Shown here: in pieces, positions 1 to 6,295 of the stretch | Layout of the letters: each line of letters starts with the position of its first letter | Numbering within the stretch: position 1 is the first letter of the stretch | NCBI GenBank assembly: GCA_947165115.1 | Contig: CAMUZD010000035.1 | Location: forward strand, 1 to 9,902 | Direction of reading: 5' to 3' | Length of the DNA: 9,902 nt | DNA from: an uncultured Clostridia bacterium | GTDB taxonomy: Bacteria; Bacillota; Clostridia; Oscillospirales; Acutalibacteraceae | Made by a program: the position numbers and the translations under genes | Notes under the pieces: generated by a model | Database searches by the model: none | Seen by the model: only the letters and a program-made list of their open reading frames with translations | What the model was told of the DNA's origin: nothing

Positions 1-162
1 CTTGCTGACCTTGACATCGAAAAGGGTTTCGACTGCCTTGGCGATTTCGATTTTATTGGAATCCTTTGCAACCTCAAAGGTATATTTGCGGTCTGCAATG
101 CCGTCCATACTGTTTTCAGTGATTATCGGGCGGAGAATAATATCCTGTGCTGCCTTGCTCAT
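1..162 (-). CDS. rplW: 50S ribosomal protein L23, N-terminal part (runs off the window)
   Basis: This is the first 54 codons of L23, a 23S rRNA-binding protein at the rim of the polypeptide exit tunnel that docks trigger factor and SRP. The translation begins MSKAAQDIILRPIITENS, and the phrase with RP and ITE/TEKS near the N-terminus is characteristic of L23. It continues through a DRKYTFEVAKDSNKIEIAKA stretch typical of the family. The ATG at 162-160 overlaps the rplD stop codon in an ATGA arrangement, and a GAGGAGG ribosome binding site lies inside the last rplD codons, so the two genes should be translationally coupled. Position after rplD is the normal S10-operon order. The C-terminal half is outside the window. 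Family assignment is certain in practice. Confidence 0.96.
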   Translation of the reverse strand, partial: MSKAAQDIILRPIITENSMDGIADRKYTFEVAKDSNKIEIAKAVETLFDVKVSK

Positions 163-782
163 GCATATACCTCCTCGATCTTGCTTACGGCATCCTTGAG
201 AACAACGACTGTGTCTGCGTTGAGAATGTCATAAACGTTAAGTGTGGTAACAAGGGTGGTCTTGACGCCTGCGATGTTACGGGCAGAGCGATAGATTATA
301 TCGTTCTTCTCGGGCAGGACGAAGAGAACTTTCTTGCCGGTCTCAAGTGCATTGACAACGTTTGCCATGTCCTTGGTCTTGATTGCGTCGAGAGTGAGGG
401 AATCGAGAACGATGAGCTCCTCGTCTGCAACCTTGGCTGAAAGTGCGGACTTCATAGCGAGTCTGCGGACCTTCTTGTTGACGTCCTTATGATAAGTGCG
501 GGGCTTGGGACCGTGGGCGATGCCGCCGTGATACCACTGCGGAGCTCTGGTCGAACCCTGTCTTGCGCGGCCTGTACCCTTCTGCTTCCAGGGCTTCTTG
601 CCGCCGCCGCTGACTTCCGATCTGGTAAGGGTAGACTGTGTGCCCTGGCGCTGATTGGCAAGATAAGCGACTACACAAAGGTGCATAGCGGGAATGCTGG
701 GGGTGATTCCGAAGATCTCTTCCTTGAGGTCGATATCGGAAACCTTCTTACCTGTCATGTCAAAAACTGATACTGTAGGCAT
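159..782 (-). CDS. rplD: 50S ribosomal protein L4
   Basis: L4 (207 aa, normal bacterial length) binds domain I of 23S rRNA early in 50S assembly. Its long basic loop reaches the exit tunnel. That loop is seen at about residues 59-95, rich in Gly, Lys and Arg with the family motif KQKGTGRARQGSTRAPQW near residues 66-83. The globular part follows, with RRLAMKSALS near 106-115. The ATG is preceded by GGAAAGGAGT at normal spacing. The gene sits between rplC (18 bp gap) and rplW (4-base overlap). In gamma-proteobacteria L4 also represses its own S10 operon by acting on the mRNA leader. Whether it does so here is unknown, but the leader upstream of rpsJ is long and structured. Confidence 0.98.
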   Translation of the reverse strand: MPTVSVFDMTGKKVSDIDLKEEIFGITPSIPAMHLCVVAYLANQRQGTQSTLTRSEVSGGGKKPWKQKGTGRARQGSTRAPQWYHGGIAHGPKPRTYHKDVNKKVRRLAMKSALSAKVADEELIVLDSLTLDAIKTKDMANVVNALETGKKVLFVLPEKNDIIYRSARNIAGVKTTLVTTLNVYDILNADTVVVLKDAVSKIEEVYA

Positions 783-800
783 TATTTTCTACTCCTTTCC

Positions 801-1436
801 TTAAGCTTTCTTAACGCTGTCGCGGATAACTACGATGCCGCCCTTGGGGCCGGGAACGGCGCCCTTGATGGCTACGAGATTGTTTTCCGCGTCGATTTTA
901 GCAACTGTAAGATTCTGAATTGTAACTCTTTCACAGCCGAAGTGACCTGCAAGTTTCTTTCCCTTGTAAACTCTTGAGGGATCGGAACAAGCGCCGAGTG
1001 AACCTGCGTGTCTGGCAACGGGACCTGTACCGTGTGACTCTTTGAGTCTGGAGAAGTTCCATCTCTTGATAGAACCCGCTGTGCCGTGGCCTTTGCTGGT
1101 GCCGACTACGTCAACTTTGTCGCCGACCGCAAAGATGTCTGCTGTGAGGGTGTCGCCCACGTTGAGTGATTCGATATCGTCGAACTTGAACTCTTTGAGA
1201 TGTTTCTTGGGAGCGACATCATTCTTCTTGAAGTGACCGAGCATCGGCTTTGTCAGGCGCTGAACTTTTACATCGCCGAAACCGAGCTGGACTGCCTCGT
1301 AACCGTCGTTTTCGATTGTCTTCTTCATAACGACGTTGCAGGGACCTGCTTCAACTACCGTTACGGGAATTACGTTTCCCTTTTCATCAAAGATCTGGGT
1401 CATGCCGATCTTTTTTCCGATGAGTGCTTTCTGCAT
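801..1436 (-). CDS. rplC: 50S ribosomal protein L3
   Basis: L3 (211 aa, usual length) binds the 3' domain of 23S rRNA and helps nucleate 50S assembly near the peptidyl-transferase centre. The N-terminus MQKALIGKKIGMTQIFDEKG is the classic L3 start. The long central loop is recognised by ESHGTGPVARHAGSLGACS and RVYKGKKLAGHFG at about residues 134-168. The residue after AG is His where E. coli has the methylated Gln. The ATG is preceded by AAAGGAGGATGC, a strong ribosome binding site. A 66-nt spacer separates it from rpsJ and holds no gene. It is the second gene of the S10 operon. Confidence 0.98.
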   Translation of the reverse strand: MQKALIGKKIGMTQIFDEKGNVIPVTVVEAGPCNVVMKKTIENDGYEAVQLGFGDVKVQRLTKPMLGHFKKNDVAPKKHLKEFKFDDIESLNVGDTLTADIFAVGDKVDVVGTSKGHGTAGSIKRWNFSRLKESHGTGPVARHAGSLGACSDPSRVYKGKKLAGHFGCERVTIQNLTVAKIDAENNLVAIKGAVPGPKGGIVVIRDSVKKA

Positions 1437-1502
1437 ATTTGCATCCTCCTTTGGTTATTGGTTGACCTAAGCCAACTTGACCTGCATTTGTCTGAAAACC
1501 GA

Positions 1503-1814
1503 TTAAAGCTTGATTTCGATTTCGACGCCTGCGGGAAGCTCAAGACCGGTCAGAGCTTCAACTGTTTTTGCCGAAGGTCTGAGAATGTCGATGAGTCTTT
1601 TGTGTGTTCTCTGTTCAAACTGCTCGCGGCTGTCCTTATACTTGTGGACCGCGCGAAGGATAGTGACGATTTCCTTCTCTGTGGGAAGGGGAACGGGACC
1701 GGAAACGTCCGCGCCTGTTCTCTTTGCCGTCTCTACGATTTTCTCAGCCGACTTATCGACGAGAGTGTGATCGTAACCTTTGAGTCTGATTCTGATTTTT
1801 CCCTTTGCTGCCAT
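1503..1814 (-). CDS. rpsJ: 30S ribosomal protein S10 / transcription factor NusE
   Basis: S10 (103 aa, normal length) is part of the 30S head and, as NusE, joins NusB in antitermination complexes and contacts NusG during transcription-translation coupling. The start reads KGKIRIRLKGYDHTLVDKSA, typical of S10. The flexible loop near residues 42-66 holds PLPTEKEIVTILRAVHKYKD, and RTHKRLIDIL follows near 69-78. The ATG has an AAGGAGGCATTTCA ribosome binding site. It is the first gene of the S10 operon and is preceded by an unusually long non-coding leader (1815-2245) with its own promoter. Confidence 0.98.
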   Translation of the reverse strand: MAAKGKIRIRLKGYDHTLVDKSAEKIVETAKRTGADVSGPVPLPTEKEIVTILRAVHKYKDSREQFEQRTHKRLIDILRPSAKTVEALTGLELPAGVEIEIKL

Positions 1815-1888
1815 TGAAATGCCTCCTTAAAATTTGGCGGGCATGCAAAACTTGCAAACCGACCCGGGTGTTTCAACCCTTCCGATTC

Positions 1889-1914
1889 AAAAACCGGAAA
1901 ACACTTTCCGGGTT
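1889..1914 (-). terminator. Terminator-like hairpin (candidate attenuator) before rpsJ
   Basis: On the minus strand CCGGAAA (1911-1905), loop GTGT and TTTCCGG (1900-1894) form a perfect 7-bp stem followed at once by TTTTT (1893-1889). The flanking GAA and TTT can extend the stem past a C/T mismatch. This is the form of an intrinsic terminator, yet it lies inside the leader, 75 nt upstream of the rpsJ start. It could therefore control how much transcription enters the operon. An upstream TTTTCCG (2091-2085) could pair with CGGAAAG of its 5' arm as an antiterminator, but that short match may be chance. Confidence 0.55.
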
Positions 1915-2017
1915 CGGCGATTGCCGTTTGCTGATAATATTCAATCCGCACAGACACCGTTCGGGAAAACGACGGGGCTGCTGCCGCCATACGGCTTGCA
2001 CGTATTTTCCATCATTA

Positions 2018-2078
2018 TGCTCAAACCTGCACAGTCTGAGGTAAGGAACCTCATCGCAAGTAACCGTGTCTTTGAGCA
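2018..2078 (-). ncRNA. Three-helix stacked hairpin in the S10 leader
   Basis: On the minus strand three nested helices stack. P1 is TGCTCAAA (2078-2071) with TTTGAGCA (2025-2018), 8 bp perfect. P2 is CACGGT (2068-2063) with ACTGTG (2035-2030), 6 bp with one G-U. P3 is TGAGGT (2053-2048) with ACCTCA (2042-2037), 6 bp perfect, capped by loop TCCTT. The internal loops are GA opposite CAGG and TACTTGCGA opposite G. Twenty base pairs in a 61-nt element with asymmetric loops suggest a protein- or RNA-binding structure and not chance folding. I cannot match it to a named RNA family from memory. Confidence 0.65.
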
Positions 2079-2187
2079 CCATGACGGAAAACCATCGGCA
2101 GGCCGCAGGGCCCGGATTGAACCGCCCGGTTTGAAATCGGACATACTCCGCGGAAATTCCCCGCCTCTCGGGCGGCCACCTCCCGCA

Positions 2188-2220
2188 TCATCGCATATCT
2201 GCATGCCTGAAAATGGGCAT
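2188..2220 (-). CDS. Possible 10-codon upstream ORF in the S10 leader
   Basis: About 25 nt after the predicted transcription start, AAAAAAGGG is followed after 6 nt by ATG and a frame reading MPIFRHADMR then TGA. The ribosome binding site is only fair and the peptide has no recognisable pattern of regulatory codons. Its ATGCC also pairs with GGCAT in a short hairpin. It may be a leader peptide or a chance frame. Confidence is low. Confidence 0.2.
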   Translation of the reverse strand: MPIFRHADMR

Positions 2221-2250
2221 AGTTATCCCTTTTTTACGGCGTGCTCGGGT

Positions 2251-2279
2251 ATATTATCATAATTAATATATAAAGTCAA
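2251..2279 (-). promoter_or_regulatory. Promoter of the S10 operon with A-tract UP region
   Basis: On the minus strand TTGACT (2279-2274) is followed after exactly 17 bp by TAATAT (2256-2251), with an extended -10 TG at 2259-2258. The predicted start of transcription is near 2245-2244. Upstream of the -35, at 2283-2325, four A-tracts (T-tracts on the plus strand) of 5-8 bases are spaced 9-15 bp apart. They look like an UP element or curved DNA, as expected for a highly expressed ribosomal operon. Confidence 0.85.
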
Positions 2280-2408
2280 GAGTTTTTTTTCAAAATTTTT
2301 TTCGGTTTTTATATTATCGGTTTTTCAGCATTATCAACGCTTTGCGTGTATTTCATCCCGAACCTTTCCCGCGGCAAACAGTTGAAATAAACTAATATAA
2401 CTTATAAG

Positions 2409-2422
2409 CACAATATATTGTG
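2409..2422. promoter_or_regulatory. 14-bp perfect palindrome, possible operator
   Basis: CACAATATATTGTG is perfectly self-complementary and stands alone in the divergent intergenic region, 43 bp upstream of the -35 of the plus-strand gene promoter. Dyads of this size often bind dimeric repressors or activators. I cannot assign a regulator. AT-richness makes some palindromes likely by chance, but a 14-bp one bounded by CAC/GTG is less so. Confidence 0.35.
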
Positions 2423-2464
2423 GCCCAAAATCGGACTCCGGTCTAAATATGCGTTAAAAATATA

Positions 2465-2493
2465 TTGCAGTTTTCTGCGATTTATGATAAAAT
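2465..2493 (+). promoter_or_regulatory. Promoter for the small plus-strand gene
   Basis: TTGCAG (2465-2470) and TAAAAT (2488-2493) are separated by 17 bp, with an extended -10 TG at 2485-2486. Transcription should begin near 2500, giving an 80-nt leader before the ATG at 2582. It is divergent from the S10 promoter about 190 bp away. Confidence 0.6.
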
Positions 2494-2517
2494 ATATGTA
2501 TATAGCTGCAAATAATC

Positions 2518-2539
2518 CCGGAATTGTTCTCCGGAATTT
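2518..2539 (+). terminator. Weak terminator-like hairpin in the leader of the plus-strand gene
   Basis: CCGGA (2518-2522), a 7-nt loop and TCCGG (2530-2534) form a 5-bp stem followed by AATTTTT. It lies between the promoter and the ribosome binding site of the 2582 gene, so it might attenuate that gene. The short stem makes it doubtful. Confidence 0.25.
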
Positions 2540-2581
2540 TTCTAAAAGATTTTTATTTTTTTATTAAACGGGAGAAAAATT

Positions 2582-2896
2582 ATGATAGGACTCGGCACCT
2601 GGACATGCGGAATATCGACTCCCCTCGTCAAAGACAAGGCGGTTTTTACTATTTCCGATGACAACGGTAAATACAAAATTTCACTTAAAATCAAAACATG
2701 GGATATCGAATCCCTGCCAATAGTTTCGGCAAAGGAATTCGGCAACACCCTGCAGGTGCGCGTCTCAGGTGAAATCTACAAACCCGGCACCTACGCCGAT
2801 TCGGAAATGACCTTCGACGGCGACGAGCTCACCGGCTTCATCATCCTCCCCCTCCTCGGCAAGCTCAAACTCACCGACGGAAAAAGGGTGAAATAA
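2582..2896 (+). CDS. Small protein of unknown function, possibly a calycin-like barrel
   Basis: This is a 104-aa protein and the only convincing plus-strand gene in the window. The ATG is preceded by GGGAGAAAAATT, a good ribosome binding site, and a promoter lies at 2465-2493. I do not recognise the family. The N-terminus GLGTWTCGISTPL has the Gly-x-Trp signature that starts the first strand of lipocalin/calycin barrels. Alternating polar and hydrophobic strands follow (KAVFTISDDNGKYKISLKI, LQVRVSGEIY, MTFDGDELTGFI), and the protein ends in a Lys-rich tail. There is no signal peptide and no transmembrane segment, so it should be cytosolic. It converges on hypA and shares the hairpin at 3011-3046. 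A role in ligand binding is only a guess from the strand pattern. Confidence 0.75.
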   Translation: MIGLGTWTCGISTPLVKDKAVFTISDDNGKYKISLKIKTWDIESLPIVSAKEFGNTLQVRVSGEIYKPGTYADSEMTFDGDELTGFIILPLLGKLKLTDGKRVK

Positions 2897-3002
2897 ATAA
2901 GCCCTCCTGCCTCTGAATCCGGAGATTTCAGCGTGTCGTTTATAAGCTGACCGCTGCAGCAAAACCTGCTATTTCACTCTAAATTATTTATTCAATATAT
3001 AT

Positions 3003-3046
3003 AAAAACCGGCGGCAGAATCTGTGCATTGTTACAGACTCTGCCGC
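3003..3046 (-). terminator. Terminator of the hypB2-hypA operon (possibly bidirectional)
   Basis: GCGGCAGA (3011-3018) and TCTGT (3020-3024) pair with ACAGA (3033-3037) and TCTGCCGC (3039-3046), interrupted by a single A/C mismatch. The loop is 8 nt. On the minus strand the stem is followed by CGGTTTTTATAT, so it ends the operon 14 nt after the hypA stop. On the plus strand the tail TTTGAATTT is weaker, but the hairpin may also stop transcripts of the 2582 gene. Confidence 0.9.
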
Positions 3047-3059
3047 TTTGAATTTGGAA

Positions 3060-3428
3060 TTATTCTTCTGCTTCCTCCTGCTCAAACACGGCGGAAATAT
3101 CTTTGATAATTACCTGATCGCCGGTCAGCAGATATGTATCCGGACTGCCGCAATGAGGGCATTTTTTGCCGAATTCGGTTGTCCGGTAGGTTTCGCCGCA
3201 GGCGCGGCAGTATGTCCTGCCCTCGATAATAATCATTTCAAGCTCGGCTTCCTTCAGATATTCCGTGCGCTTTTTCGCCCAGTTGAAAGCATCGAGAAAC
3301 AGCTCCGGCACGATGGTACTGACTTCGCCAATTTCCATCGTGATGCCGGCTACTTTAAGAGCTTTATTGTCGGCAGCTATTTTATCCACCTGCTCAACGA
3401 CATTCATTACTATACCGAGTTCGTGCAT
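3060..3428 (-). CDS. hypA: Nickel metallochaperone HypA
   Basis: HypA carries nickel to the [NiFe]-hydrogenase precursor (or, in some bacteria, to urease) together with HypB. The 122-aa translation starts MHELGIVMNVVEQV. His2 and Glu3 form the conserved nickel-binding N-terminus. The zinc site has C74xxC77 (CRAC) and C90xxC93 (CPHC), exactly the family spacing, and the length is normal. It is the last gene of the operon. Its ATG lies 4 bp after the stop of the large Fe-S flavoprotein, with only a weak AAGG upstream, so translation is probably coupled. The C-terminus ends in a Glu-rich tail (EQEEAEE). No hydrogenase or urease structural genes are visible, so the client enzyme is unknown. Confidence 0.96.
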   Translation of the reverse strand: MHELGIVMNVVEQVDKIAADNKALKVAGITMEIGEVSTIVPELFLDAFNWAKKRTEYLKEAELEMIIIEGRTYCRACGETYRTTEFGKKCPHCGSPDTYLLTGDQVIIKDISAVFEQEEAEE

Positions 3429-3432
3429 TTTA

Positions 3433-6291
3433 TCAGCCTTTTTGCGCCTTTTTCCATTCTTTGCGCTTCTCGCGCATTATCTTCGCTTCTTCGGAGCCGG
3501 AGTTGGCAATTATCTTGCCCAGGCGGGAAATCTCATATTTCATAAGACCCGTCACCTTATCTTCGGCCACGCGCATATCCGAGCATTTCGGATTGTCTCT
3601 GATAAGGTGGATGGCGTCAAACTGGCATTTTGTGGTGCAGAGGCCACAGCCGATACAGAGATTCGGATCGACATAAGAAGCTCCGCAGGAGAGACATCTT
3701 GCCGTCTCGGTCTTAACCTGCTCCTCGGTGAGCGTGAGATGAAGATCTTTATAAGACATTCTGTGGTCTTCCGAATCATCCATGCCCGCTTCCTGTCTGC
3801 CGGCTTTGTCATAATCCGGGAAGGAAATATCGTCTTTATCAAGAGGAGTATAGGCGCGTCTGTTTCTGCCGATTGTCATATCCGCCTTCGGCCTTACGAA
3901 ACGGTGAAGGCTCTCCGCAGCCTCGTGACCTGCGGCGATTGCGTCTATAACGAATTTGGGACCAGTGTAAACGTCGCCGCCGACGAATATATCTTCCTCG
4001 GCTGTCTGATAGGTGAATTTATCCGCTACGGGATAATTGCCGTGCCAGAATTCGACCTTAGTGCCTTCAAGAAGCTTGCCCCATTCGATGGTCTGACCGA
4101 TTGCAAATACAATCTTATCCGCCTTGACTTCGATAGTTTCATCTTCATCATATGCGGGAGCAAATCTGCCGTCGGCGTCATAGACCGAAACGCAGCGCTT
4201 GAATACGATTGCAGTTACCTTGCCCGAATCATCGGTGAGCACCTCTTTGGGTCCCCAGCTGTTGCAGATTTCGATATCCTCTTCGAGGGTTTCTGCTATT
4301 TCCTGCTTGGTCGCAGGCATAATATCGCGGGATTCAAGCGAGAACATCTTTACGCTTGAGGCACCGAGACGATGGGCGTTTCTTGCGCAGTCAACCGCAA
4401 CGTTGCCGCCGCCGACCACTACTACGTCACCGGTGAAGTTTTCTCTCTTGTCATAGCTCTTACGCAGATATGAAACGGCTATATCCGTTCCCTCCGCGTC
4501 ATCATTCGGTACGCCGGGGCGTCTGCCGCCCTGACAGCCGATAGCGATATAGAACGCTTTATATCCCTGCTTGCGGAGCTCGTCAATCGTGACATCCTCG
4601 CCGACATTGACGCCGCACTTGATTTCCACACCGAGTTTGCGCAGAACATCTATCTCGGCTTCAATAACATCTTTTTCGAGTTTATAGCTCGGAATACCAT
4701 AGGTCAGCATACCGCCAGGAGCGGGATTCTTTTCGAATACAGTGGGTGTATATCCCATCTCCGCAAGGTAATAGGCGGCAGAAAGGCCTGCGGGGCCGCC
4801 GCCGATTATCGCAATCTTGTCATCCCATTTGCCGTAAACGGACTGAACTGTCTTTTCGGGAACATAGCGGTCTTCACTCCTGAGCTCGAGATCGGCTACG
4901 AACTTCTTGACCGCATCGATTGATACGGGAGAATCCACGAGACCTCTTGTGCAGGCGTCCTCACATCTCTTGTTGCAGACGCGTCCGCAGACTGAGGGGA
5001 AGGGATTCTCTGTTTTAATCATCGCAAGCGCCTCGCGGTATTTACCGTCGCGCGCGAGCTTGAGATATGCCTGAATAGGCACGTGAGCGGGGCAGGCCGC
5101 CTTACACGGTGCACTGCCCTGAGCGTAGGTATTGGACATTACCTTTGTGTCGCGGTAATTCTCATCCCACGCATATTCGCCCCAGCGGACTTTATCAGGC
5201 AGGATGGCATGCTTATACTGAACGGGAGTTCCGTCTTTCTTGCAGAGTTTCTGACCGAGCTTGACCGCGCCCGCCGGACAGATTTCAACACACTTGCCGC
5301 AGGCAACGCATTTTTCACGGTCAACTTTTGAGGTATATGCGCTCCTCGAAAGATACGGGGTGTTGAAGAGCATTGAGGTTCTGAGAGCGTTACAGATACG
5401 GACATTACAGTTGCAGATATCGAAAATCTTGTTTTCGCCGTCGATATTGGTTATCTGATGGACATATCCGTTCTTTTCCGCAAGCTCAAATATCTCGAGA
5501 GCGCGCTCTTTTGTGATATAGTGTGCGCGGTGGGTTTCAACCGCGTAATCCGCCATATCGCCCAGCTGAACACACCAGTCGTTGACATCGTCGGTGCAGC
5601 CTTCGTCAAGCACTGCTCTGGACGCTCTGCATGAGCAGATGCCGGCGGCGATGTGGCCGTCATATTTTTCAAGCCAGTAAGAAATCTTTTCAAGGGTAAT
5701 CGCTTCCTGCTGAGCGTTTATCGCCTGCTCAACGGGAATAACATGCATACCTATACCCATACCGCCCGGGGCAACCATATGGGTTATGCCGGCGAGAGGA
5801 ATATAGGTCATTCTCTCAAAGAAACTTGTTACTGCGGGATTTTTCTCAATGCGGTCAAGCGAGGAGTTGAAAAGCTCCGCCGAACCGGGCACGAAAAACG
5901 GCAGTCTGTATCTCTTGATTTTCGGCGCATCCTTAATCGGATGATCATCCTTGAGATTATGAGTGTAGTTGTCGCCGTAATCATATTCGATTATGCCGAT
6001 TACGGACATCTGCTCGTAAATCTCTTCAAGATGTTTGGGGTCAACGCCTTTATGAAGCTTGATGAGATCATCAAGGGTATAGTGCTTGCGAAGCTTCATC
6101 TTGTTGCAGAGGTCAACCATCTCGGGGGTAAGAACCTCGCGCAGGCCCCAGTATTCGGGATCGTCGGCGGTAATTCCGCCTATTTTATGAACTACCACAT
6201 CGGTGATTTTTTTACCGAGCTTTACGTAGTTTTTCTGAACGTCTTTTTCGTTCTGATATTTGCTTTTTACGGCTTTGCTCTGTTGAAGCAT
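3433..6291 (-). CDS. Multi-cluster Fe-S flavoprotein oxidoreductase, GltD/NfnL-like core (952 aa)
   Basis: I chose the ATG at 6291 (MLQQSKAVKS), which has GAGAGGTG 5 nt upstream and starts 4 bp after hypB1; a start further upstream would overlap hypB1. Residues 1-110 include a helical, winged-helix-like segment (about 53-105). Residues 190-300 form a Cys-rich domain (C219xC221R, C232, C240, C293xC295) seen in clostridial ferredoxin-like proteins. Residues 328-338 give one 4Fe-4S motif, CxxCxxCxxxC. Residues 396-447 resemble the GltD/dihydropyrimidine-dehydrogenase N-terminal cluster domain (C396, C400, C435, C439, C443, C447). The FAD fold has G497xG499xxG502 and GGD at 771-773. The nucleotide fold has GGGN at 627-630. 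C866xxC869 and C879xxC882xxC885xxxC889 form a C-terminal cluster. It should pass electrons between NAD(P)H, FAD and ferredoxin-type carriers. The substrate is unknown. Confidence 0.92.
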   Translation of the reverse strand: MLQQSKAVKSKYQNEKDVQKNYVKLGKKITDVVVHKIGGITADDPEYWGLREVLTPEMVDLCNKMKLRKHYTLDDLIKLHKGVDPKHLEEIYEQMSVIGIIEYDYGDNYTHNLKDDHPIKDAPKIKRYRLPFFVPGSAELFNSSLDRIEKNPAVTSFFERMTYIPLAGITHMVAPGGMGIGMHVIPVEQAINAQQEAITLEKISYWLEKYDGHIAAGICSCRASRAVLDEGCTDDVNDWCVQLGDMADYAVETHRAHYITKERALEIFELAEKNGYVHQITNIDGENKIFDICNCNVRICNALRTSMLFNTPYLSRSAYTSKVDREKCVACGKCVEICPAGAVKLGQKLCKKDGTPVQYKHAILPDKVRWGEYAWDENYRDTKVMSNTYAQGSAPCKAACPAHVPIQAYLKLARDGKYREALAMIKTENPFPSVCGRVCNKRCEDACTRGLVDSPVSIDAVKKFVADLELRSEDRYVPEKTVQSVYGKWDDKIAIIGGGPAGLSAAYYLAEMGYTPTVFEKNPAPGGMLTYGIPSYKLEKDVIEAEIDVLRKLGVEIKCGVNVGEDVTIDELRKQGYKAFYIAIGCQGGRRPGVPNDDAEGTDIAVSYLRKSYDKRENFTGDVVVVGGGNVAVDCARNAHRLGASSVKMFSLESRDIMPATKQEIAETLEEDIEICNSWGPKEVLTDDSGKVTAIVFKRCVSVYDADGRFAPAYDEDETIEVKADKIVFAIGQTIEWGKLLEGTKVEFWHGNYPVADKFTYQTAEEDIFVGGDVYTGPKFVIDAIAAGHEAAESLHRFVRPKADMTIGRNRRAYTPLDKDDISFPDYDKAGRQEAGMDDSEDHRMSYKDLHLTLTEEQVKTETARCLSCGASYVDPNLCIGCGLCTTKCQFDAIHLIRDNPKCSDMRVAEDKVTGLMKYEISRLGKIIANSGSEEAKIMREKRKEWKKAQKG

Positions 6292-6295
6292 ATAT

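Larger units (their letters stand above)
1815..2245 (-). promoter_or_regulatory. Long structured 5' leader of the S10 operon
   Basis: This gene-free stretch is the predicted untranslated leader between the promoter at 2251-2279 and rpsJ. Read on the minus strand it shows several domains. One is a GC-rich domain closed by GGCCGC (2177-2172) with GCGGCC (2106-2101), containing AACC-GGGC-GGTT. Another is a three-helix hairpin at 2078-2018. A third is a pair of alternative hairpins around ACGTGCAAGCCGTATGGCGGC. Last comes a terminator-like hairpin at 1914-1889. Open frames in it lack good start signals or family resemblance, apart from a possible 10-codon upstream ORF. I do not recognise it as a named riboswitch or T-box; the T-box sequence is absent. 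L4-controlled attenuation is known for the enterobacterial S10 leader, but I see no obvious sequence match to it. Confidence 0.7.

Noticed and set aside
2100..2140. tRNA-like GGTTCAATCC (T-arm-like) sequence in the leader
   Set aside because: The flanking bases do not form a proper 5-bp T stem, and no acceptor, D or anticodon arm can be found around it.
1834..2262. 142-codon plus-strand open frame across the S10 leader
   Set aside because: It has no ribosome binding site of its own, overlaps the rpsJ initiation region and the S10 promoter in antisense, and its translation is Pro/Arg-rich without any family pattern. The DNA is better explained as structured leader RNA.
3265..4359. 364-codon plus-strand open frame
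   Set aside because: It lies antisense to hypA and the clearly real Fe-S flavoprotein. Long antisense frames arise from the codon usage of the true gene, and the translation has no recognisable domain.
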